In this document: one piece after another, positions 43,404 to 48,359 of the stretch
How the letters are laid out: the number at the start of each line of letters is the position of its first letter
How positions within the stretch are numbered: the first letter of the stretch is position 1
Translations under genes and position numbers: made by a program
DNA from: Bacillota bacterium
GTDB lineage: Bacteria > Bacillota > SHA-98 > UBA4971
Length of the DNA: 48,359 nucleotides
Assembly (NCBI GenBank): GCA_030024085.1
Contig: JASEJE010000024.1
Span: forward strand, 1-48,359
Reading direction: 5' to 3'
Notes under the pieces: generated by a model
The model's input: only the letters and a program-made list of their open reading frames with translations
Database searches by the model: none
What the model was told of the DNA's origin: nothing

Positions 43404-44048
43404 GTGATAAAGGTACAGGAAGAGGAGCGGCGGCGCGTCGCAAGGGACATCCACGACGGCCCCGCCCAGATGATGGCCAACGCCATCCTGCAACTGGAGA
43501 TAGTCGAGAGGCTCATCTCTGAAAACCCATCCCGTGCCATGGATGAGATCAAGGATCTCAGGAAGACCATAACCGAGAGCCTCCGGGAGATCAGGCGCAT
43601 CATCTTCGACCTGCGCCCCATGATGCTCGACGACCTCGGGCTTGCCCCGGCGCTGCGCCGGTACATCAGCGACTTCACCCAGCGCCACGGGCTCCCCGTG
43701 GAGATGAACGTCCTCGGAAAGGAGACGAGGCTCGACCCCATCATCGAGCTTGCGCTCTTCCGCATCGTTCAGGAGGCCCTGCACAACGCGCGCAAGCACG
43801 CCCTGGCTTCAAAGGTGGCGGTAACCCTCGGGTACGGCGTTAGCGCAGTCGGAGCGAGCATCGAAGACGATGGCAAGGGCTTCGACCTTTCGGCAGTCTC
43901 GCGGGGCGTGGGCAAGTCCGAGAAGTTTGGCATCGCCGGGATGAAAGAGCGCGCCAAGCTTCTCGGAGGGTCGCTCGACATAGATACCGCGCCCGGGAGG
44001 GGCACCAGGGTGACTGTCAGAATCCCCATCGAGGACCGGAGTGAGTGA
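43404..44048 (+). CDS. DegS-like cytoplasmic histidine kinase
   Basis: Soluble sensor kinase of about 214 residues. The HisKA_3 domain has the phosphorylated histidine in VARDIHDGPAQMMANAILQLEIVERL, the DLRPMMLDDLGLAPAL segment, and an ATPase domain with N-box EALHNARKHA, G1 DDGKGFD and G2 GIAGMKERAKLLGGSL. There is no membrane helix, as in DegS. GTG 43404 is the first standard start in frame but has no ribosome site. The frame is open back to 43296, and CTG 43362 has GGAGGGG 8 bp upstream; the intervening residues (KREDTVERV) continue the helix seen in DegS. It overlaps the regulator gene by 4 bp. Confidence 0.88.
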   Translation: MIKVQEEERRRVARDIHDGPAQMMANAILQLEIVERLISENPSRAMDEIKDLRKTITESLREIRRIIFDLRPMMLDDLGLAPALRRYISDFTQRHGLPVEMNVLGKETRLDPIIELALFRIVQEALHNARKHALASKVAVTLGYGVSAVGASIEDDGKGFDLSAVSRGVGKSEKFGIAGMKERAKLLGGSLDIDTAPGRGTRVTVRIPIEDRSE

Positions 44049-45046
44049 AGGTGGATCGGCTGGAAAGCGAGGGACGGCACGTGGCTGCGCGGGGCGAAAG
44101 CGCTCGAGGCCCGCGGGCAATCAAGGTGCTGGTCGCGGACTCAAGCGCCATCTTCCGGTCGGGGATGCGCCGGGCCATCGAGGCCGAACCTGACCTCGAG
44201 GTCGTGGGGGAGGCCGACGACTTGGAGCAGGTGGCCGAGATGGCTGCGAACTATCGTCCGGACGTGATTGTGGCGGGCGAGATATCGCCGTCGGCTCTTC
44301 CACCGTGGCGCGCGCTGCCCGCGGCATGGGCGAGTGAACCGGGTGCTGCGGCGGCCTTGTCCGCGGCCGCTCCCCGCGCAGGTGCGGCCGCTGGGCGGCG
44401 AATCGGGGACGGGGACGGCGCGACGGCGGGCGGCGAGGCGGGCAGGCCGGGCAAGGCGGGCAACGCGGGCGCCACACCGCACCGCAGGTGTGCGCTGGTA
44501 GCGGTCGTGGATGTGCGCGACGGCGGGCGCGAGGTCCTCGACGCGCTCATGGACGCTTTCGGTTCGGGGGTGCTCGGGTGCCTGGACCGCTCGGCTGGTC
44601 CCGAAGACCTTGTTTACGCGGTGAGGGCAGCCTGCCGTGGACGCCAGTTCGCGTCGTCGCGGGTTGTGAGGGTGCTCGTGGAGGGCCTTGCGAGGCTACG
44701 AGAGGTGGCGTCTGGCTTCGAGGAGGCGGTCGTGCACGCGGTGTCCGGTCCTGCTGGGACCGCCTCATCGGGCCGCGCACCAGCGGGGGATCCAAAGCGC
44801 CTGCTAACCGTAAGAGAGTGCGAAGTGCTGTCCCTCGTTGCGCGCGGCAAGAGCAACCGCGAGATCGCAGGCATGCTCTCCATAAGCGAGAAGACGGTGA
44901 AGAACCACGTCAGCAACCTCCTTCGCAAACTGGGGGCCGACCGTCGTACCCAGGCCGCCATATGGGCCATCAGCCAGGGCCTCTCCGGGTCCCAGGACGG
45001 AGTGACTACGACCAAAGTCCCACCACAAAATGAGCCATCAGACTGA
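44045..45046 (+). CDS. LuxR/NarL-type response regulator with degenerate receiver domain
   Basis: Partner of the upstream kinase by gene overlap, 333 residues versus about 220 normally. The receiver begins KVLVADSSAIFRSGMRRAI, but the phosphoacceptor position reads DVIVAG, with Gly78 where Asp is expected. A Gly/Ala-rich insertion of about 65 residues (82-148) splits the domain, which resumes at ALVAVVDVRDGG and ends GCLDRSAGPEDLVYAV, where the usual Lys is missing. The C-terminal GerE helix-turn-helix (about 252-310, LTVRECEVLSLVARGKSNREIAGMLSISEKTVKNHVSNLLRKLG) is intact. It may work without phosphorylation or sense another signal. It lies directly before the riboswitch-led pilus genes, which are plausible targets. 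Confidence 0.87.
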   Translation: MKVDRLESEGRHVAARGESARGPRAIKVLVADSSAIFRSGMRRAIEAEPDLEVVGEADDLEQVAEMAANYRPDVIVAGEISPSALPPWRALPAAWASEPGAAAALSAAAPRAGAAAGRRIGDGDGATAGGEAGRPGKAGNAGATPHRRCALVAVVDVRDGGREVLDALMDAFGSGVLGCLDRSAGPEDLVYAVRAACRGRQFASSRVVRVLVEGLARLREVASGFEEAVVHAVSGPAGTASSGRAPAGDPKRLLTVRECEVLSLVARGKSNREIAGMLSISEKTVKNHVSNLLRKLGADRRTQAAIWAISQGLSGSQDGVTTTKVPPQNEPSD

Positions 45047-45078
45047 TAGGCAGGACTTGCCATCAGTGGTAGCTTTTT
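45042..45078 (+). terminator. Possible terminator after the regulator gene
   Basis: ACTGAT (45042-45047) and ATCAGT (45062-45067), with inner GGCA/TGCC, form a hairpin overlapping the regulator's stop. Five T residues follow after a 6-base gap, so it is not ideal. Confidence 0.4.
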
Positions 45079-45113
45079 AGACAGGAGTCGAGCGATCTCC
45101 ACAATTGAAGAAG

Positions 45114-45216
45114 GTTCTCCCGACAAAGGCAAACCCGTCGAAAGGCGGGGACGCAAAACCACGGGTCTAAAGCCAGGAGGGGTTCTGGCCATGATAGCCG
45201 GGTTGCCGAAGAGAAG
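45114..45216 (+). promoter_or_regulatory. Cyclic di-GMP-I (GEMM-I) riboswitch
   Basis: The aptamer core matches GEMM-I closely: AAAGGCAAACC, a GTCGAAAGGC tetraloop hairpin, GGGACGCAAAACCACGGGTC, TAAAGCCAGG, then GGCCATGATAGCCGGGTTGCCG. The outer stem TTCTC/GAGAA closes at 45115 and 45215. It should sense the second messenger c-di-GMP and control the Flp pilin genes that begin 220 bp downstream. Confidence 0.95.
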
Positions 45217-45225
45217 GGACTTTTG

Positions 45226-45307
45226 GGCCTGCTCGTTTGGCAACGCCGACGGGCAGGCCTCGTGTTTACGAGGAGTCTCTTCGGCAGGCCGCGAAAGAGG
45301 GGCCTGC
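45226..45307 (+). promoter_or_regulatory. Alternative hairpins downstream of the c-di-GMP riboswitch
   Basis: Two copies of GGCCTGC (45226-45232, 45301-45307) and two of GCAGGCC (45253-45259, 45284-45290) allow mutually exclusive pairings. The first pair forms a strong hairpin extended by CGT/ACG. No T-run follows either, so the readout may be translational or through a distant structure. The remaining leader to 45433 has a triple GACCTG repeat (45340-45357) and the pilin ribosome site. Confidence 0.55.
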
Positions 45308-45433
45308 GGGTCAGCGGGGTTACACCAGTCGAGCGGTTTTGACCTGACCTGACCTGATTTTCCACATGAGGTTGACCCCGAGAGCCTCTTTGAGCGGTCG
45401 TCGGGCACACACGCACGAAAGGAGGTGTGAGTC

Positions 45434-45604
45434 ATGATGGCGCTGCTGAAGAGGCTCTTCTATGAGGAAGATGGACAGAGCATGGTGGAGTACGGGCTCA
45501 TTCTCGCGCTCGTTGCCGTGGTCGTTATCATAGCACTGACCACTCTGGGGGGTAAGCTGAAGGACCTGTTCACCGGGACGAGCGACAAGATTGTCGCGCC
45601 CTAG
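45434..45604 (+). CDS. Flp-type pilin
   Basis: A prepilin of 56 residues, MMALLKRLFYEEDGQSMVEYGL continuing with ILALVAVVVIIALTTLGGKLKDLF. The cleavage site is expected before GQSMVEYGLIL, and the hydrophobic helix assembles the Flp/Tad pilus. AAGGAGGTGT (45419-45428) is an excellent ribosome site. It is the first gene after the c-di-GMP riboswitch. Confidence 0.93.
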   Translation: MMALLKRLFYEEDGQSMVEYGLILALVAVVVIIALTTLGGKLKDLFTGTSDKIVAP

Positions 45605-45828
45605 TAATGTGCGTAGAGATTGCCAGTCAAGTGGCTGGCTATGTCGCAGGACGCTTGACGGAACACCGGCACGTCGCAGGCCCTCCCGACCCCTCCGGGT
45701 GGGCCCCTTCCCATAGGGGAGAAGCGCAAACACGGGCTGGACCCGCCACGAAGGCGACGAGCGGACGCGTTCGCGGGCTCCGGAAGCGGCGACAGACAGA
45801 CTTACATGCTACGAAGAAGGAGGCGAGC

Positions 45829-45993
45829 ATGGTGTACTTGCTGCGACAACTGATTCAGGATGAGCGGGGTCAAGGGGTGACTGAATACGCACTCATACTT
45901 ACGCTTGTGGCAGTGGTCGCGGCAGTAGCGGTGGCTCTGGTCGGGGTTAATGCGAAAGGGCTTTATGATAGGCTGTTGCCTTTCCCAGGATGA
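45829..45993 (+). CDS. Second Flp-type pilin
   Basis: A prepilin of 54 residues: MVYLLRQLIQDERGQGVTEY then ALILTLVAVVAAVAVALVGV. Cleavage is expected before GQGVTEYALIL. GAAGGAGG (45815-45822) precedes ATG 45829. It differs from the first pilin outside the conserved helix start, so the two may be major and minor subunits. The 224 bp between them have no gene. Confidence 0.92.
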   Translation: MVYLLRQLIQDERGQGVTEYALILTLVAVVAAVAVALVGVNAKGLYDRLLPFPG

Positions 45994-46067
45994 CGGCGCA
46001 GGAGACCTCCTGCAAGGGCAATGGTGCCCAGGACAAGTGCGAGACTGAGTGACGGAGGGTCAGGACA

Positions 46068-46625
46068 GTGCAGACCGCGACAGCACTGACGGTCGCTGTT
46101 CTTGCAGCGTGGTACGATTCCAGGACCAGGCGCGTCCCGAACCGGCTCCTGGTGGCCGGCATCGCCGCAGGCCTGGTGCTGGGCTTGGTCACGGGCGGGC
46201 TTCGCGGGCTGGGGGAGTCTGTGCTCGGGCTTCTCGCCGGGGGCGCCATCTTGTTCGTGCCGTTCGCCCTGGGATGGATGGGCGCAGGTGACGTGAAGCT
46301 GCTTGCCGCCATTGGAGCGATCCTGGGTCCGAAGGGTGCCGTGTATTCGATTCTGTACGGCGCCATTGTTGGAGGCATCATCTCGGCTATGGCTCTCGCC
46401 AGACGCCGCCGGCTGGGGGTAACCCTTACGGCGATCCTCGTGGGCTTCTTGGGCTTTCTTTCATACGTCATTCCTGGGCTTGTCGGTCGTACCGTGAGGG
46501 TTGTGCGTCCCCTGGAGGACGCCATGCCTGTGCCCCACTCGGGTGTGGCAATCCCGTACTCAGCTGCCATTGGCATTGGGCTTATCATTGCCATCGCCAC
46601 AGGGTTCTCTCTGGTGTTCGTGTAG
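46068..46625 (+). CDS. Prepilin peptidase, A24 type (CpaA/TadV-like)
   Basis: Inner-membrane aspartic peptidase of 185 residues that processes the Flp prepilins. The two catalytic aspartates are Asp17 in WYDSRTRRVPN and Asp75 in MGAGDVKLLAA. It lacks the N-methylation domain of PilD, as expected for the Tad system. The GTG start follows GGAGGG. It lies 74 bp after the second pilin. Confidence 0.93.
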   Translation: MQTATALTVAVLAAWYDSRTRRVPNRLLVAGIAAGLVLGLVTGGLRGLGESVLGLLAGGAILFVPFALGWMGAGDVKLLAAIGAILGPKGAVYSILYGAIVGGIISAMALARRRRLGVTLTAILVGFLGFLSYVIPGLVGRTVRVVRPLEDAMPVPHSGVAIPYSAAIGIGLIIAIATGFSLVFV

Positions 46626-46795
46626 GAGAGGAGTTCTGGGTGCCCTTCAGGCTTTTTCTGCCGCAACAGGTTCACGGTACAGCCGGAAAAGCTAACACAT
46701 CTGGGAGTCCAGCAGGAACCGGGCTGTGTCCGGACTCAAAAGAGTGACCTAAGACGCCCTGCAGGACGGGTGAGCAAGGAGGAGGGAGGTGGGGC

Positions 46796-47203
46796 ATGCC
46801 CTGCAATGAAAGCTTGTCTCTTCCACGAAGCGACCGCGGCCAGGCAATTGTGGAAATGGCTCTCGTCCTTACCGTTCTCCTCCTCCTGCTCACCGGCATC
46901 ATCGAGTTCGGGAGGATCCTGAGCGTGCAGCTCATCGTGTCCCACGCTTCGCGCGAAGGCGCGAGGATCGGAGTTCTTGGCAAGACCGACGCGGAGATAA
47001 CCGAGCGGGTTCTCGATGCGGCGAGTGTCCTCGATGAAAGCAAGATCAGGGTAGACATCACGCCTCCCCAGTCCGGGCGGGTGCGTGGCGCGGAGCTACG
47101 GGTAGAGGTGAGCTACTTGGTTGACATTGTGGTGCCGCTCTTGAGCGACATACTCACCAACCCGTACCCCGTGCGCGGCGTCACGGTAATGCGCGTGGAG
47201 TGA
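46796..47203 (+). CDS. TadE-like pseudopilin
   Basis: A 135-residue protein with a TadE signature, GQAIVEMALVLTVLLLLLTGIIEFGRILSVQLIVSHASREGAR. The conserved Glu follows the likely prepilin cleavage site (before GQAIVE). TadE proteins are minor components of Flp pilus assembly. AAGGAGGAGGGAGG precedes ATG 46796. Confidence 0.93.
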   Translation: MPCNESLSLPRSDRGQAIVEMALVLTVLLLLLTGIIEFGRILSVQLIVSHASREGARIGVLGKTDAEITERVLDAASVLDESKIRVDITPPQSGRVRGAELRVEVSYLVDIVVPLLSDILTNPYPVRGVTVMRVE

Positions 47204-47238
47204 CACTCGGGCAGGGCGTCCTGGAGGAGGTGGGCGGA

Positions 47239-48159
47239 GTGGATCCTGTAAGGAGAGTCCTGTCAGAGGAGAAGGGAAGTGTGGTGGTGCTCGTCGCCCT
47301 TGCGATGACGGTTCTGCTCGGCATCGCTGCCATCGTCGTGGACGTGGGAGTGCTCTACTTCAACAGGGTCGCGCTGTCCAACGCGGCTGATGCGGCCGCC
47401 CTCGCGGGCGTGCAGGAGCTTCCGGCGAATCCGAGGCAAGCAGAGGCCAAGGCAGTAAGCTACGCCGTGAAGAACGGGGTGGAAGAGAGCCGCATTACTA
47501 CGGCTTTGCCGGACAGCCATAGCATAAGGGTTACGGTGTCCCGCACGGTTCCGCTGGGGTTTGCGAGGGTTTTCGGCATCGCCAGCAGCGACGTCGGCGC
47601 AAGCGCCAAGGCTAGGATCGGGGCGGTGGGCGCGGTGTGGGGGGCTGCTCCATTCGTTGTTCCAGACCAGGAGTTTGTGTATGGTGAGTCATACACCCTG
47701 AAATACGGAGGCGGCGAGGGCGAACACGGAAACTTCGGCGGTCTTGCCCTCGGAGGGCGGGGCGCAGGCAACTACGAGGATAACATCAAGCATGGTTACC
47801 AGGGCTGGCTGCGCGTGGGCGAATGGCGAGAGACAGAGCCTGGCAACATGTCCGGCCCCACGGTGCGCGGGGTCGAGTACAGGATATCCCAGTGTCACCA
47901 CTCGCCGCCCTGTACGTTTGATCATTGCGCAAAGGACTGCCCAAGGGTCCTGTTAGTGCCGGTGGCTGATTTTGACCCGGAGGAGCTTCGTGGGCGCAGC
48001 GACGTGCGCCTGGTGGGATTTGCCGCGTTCTTCCTCGAGGGCGTAGGGGGACACGGCAACAGATGCGAGGTGACTGGCAGGTTCATAAGGTGGGCGGTAG
48101 ACGGCGAGCTTGGCGGTGCGGGGGATTACGGCGTGGTTGCCAGCAGGCTGGAAGAGTAA
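47239..48159 (+). CDS. TadG-like pilus-assembly protein
   Basis: About 306 residues. The N-terminal TadE/G domain has EEKGSVVVLVALAMTVLLGIAAIVVDVGVLYFNRVALSNAADAAALAG, the hallmark of this group. The C-terminal part (FVVPDQEFVYGESYTLKYGGGEGEHGNFGGLALGG, then CHHSPPCTFDHCAKDC) is extracytoplasmic with several cysteines, possibly disulfide-bonded. GTG 47239 has GGAGGAGG 8 bp upstream and gives MDPVRRVLSEEKGS; GTG 47200, overlapping TadE, is less likely. It is the last gene; TadA, CpaB, TadB/C and secretin genes are not in the window. Confidence 0.87.
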   Translation: MDPVRRVLSEEKGSVVVLVALAMTVLLGIAAIVVDVGVLYFNRVALSNAADAAALAGVQELPANPRQAEAKAVSYAVKNGVEESRITTALPDSHSIRVTVSRTVPLGFARVFGIASSDVGASAKARIGAVGAVWGAAPFVVPDQEFVYGESYTLKYGGGEGEHGNFGGLALGGRGAGNYEDNIKHGYQGWLRVGEWRETEPGNMSGPTVRGVEYRISQCHHSPPCTFDHCAKDCPRVLLVPVADFDPEELRGRSDVRLVGFAAFFLEGVGGHGNRCEVTGRFIRWAVDGELGGAGDYGVVASRLEE

Positions 48160-48300
48160 ACAGGCAAGGGACTCCCGGTCGGGATGCCGGGCCGGTATTC
48201 GAAAGCACGGGCTGGAAGCCGGGTCGTCAACGGTAGTCTGGGCTCTTGACGGGGTCGTCAGGTGCACTGGCTGTGAGTGGTCAGGTTCCGGCCCTCGAGT

Positions 48301-48359
48301 CTAGGTATGGCGCCATAAGTTTGCGCCATCTTCCCTGACGGTGTTGGGGTTGCCGGTGC
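48301..48359 (-). repeat. Foldback repeat, copy H (cut by window edge)
   Basis: Reverse complement closely matches 25920-25977, including AACACCGTCAGG, GGGTTGCCGGTGC and the end GGCGCCATACCTAG. Its outer 30 bp equal the window start in inverted form. The rest lies beyond the edge. Confidence 0.9.

Overview
The window looks like chromosomal DNA from a GC-rich member of the Bacillota (Firmicutes). The evidence is a SAM-I (S-box) riboswitch before metK, strong AGGAGG ribosome sites with many GTG/TTG starts, a Firmicutes-type exopolysaccharide set (separate chain-length protein, BY-kinase and PHP-type phosphatase) and a DegS/LuxR-type two-component pair. A Wza-like SLBB exporter and a Wzi-like beta-barrel suggest an outer membrane, so a diderm Firmicute is the best guess. 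Both ends lie inside inverted copies of one repeat, as expected for a contig broken at repeats. No rRNA, tRNA, transposase or CRISPR array was seen.

Region 1 (1-13.8 kb) is for sugar uptake and use. It holds a LacI regulator with its own operator, a complete MalEFG-like ABC importer with an MsmX-like ATPase, a bifunctional phosphoglucose/phosphomannose isomerase, a ROK sugar kinase, a surface protein with a glucodextranase C-type domain, an ECF-like S component, a GntR/HutC regulator, and a secreted GH51-like hydrolase with a CBM32-like domain whose nucleophile seems lost. Region 2 (14.1-21.9 kb) is a second sugar operon: binding protein, two permeases without an ATPase, a GH42-like galactosidase, an unusual ROK protein and a SIS sugar isomerase. 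The ATPase of region 1 probably energises both importers.

Region 3 (22-25.8 kb) has a GT4 glycosyltransferase on the minus strand, an unrecognised coiled-coil protein, an S33 lipase-like hydrolase and a DUF456 membrane protein. Region 4 (25.8-37.9 kb) is the exopolysaccharide export and control locus: a giant exporter with ten SLBB repeats, two chain-length proteins, a BY-kinase with eight consecutive tyrosines, its phosphatase and a Wzi-like barrel on the minus strand, with a divergent nucleotide-sugar 4,6-dehydratase. Inverted copies of a 46-bp repeat end bound this block.

Region 5 (38-43.1 kb) holds an AspT-type transporter, metK with its riboswitch, and a Gfo/Idh/MocA oxidoreductase. Region 6 (43.4-48.2 kb) couples a DegS-like kinase and a LuxR regulator with a degenerate receiver to a Flp/Tad pilus locus (two Flp pilins, prepilin peptidase, TadE, TadG-like) behind a c-di-GMP-I riboswitch.

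A family of roughly 180-210 bp foldback repeats (ends CTAAGT..., core GGGTTGCCGGTG) occurs at about eight places. Several copies sit at gene 3' ends and supply stop codons. This family and the modified exopolysaccharide, glycosidase and signalling proteins are the most unusual content.
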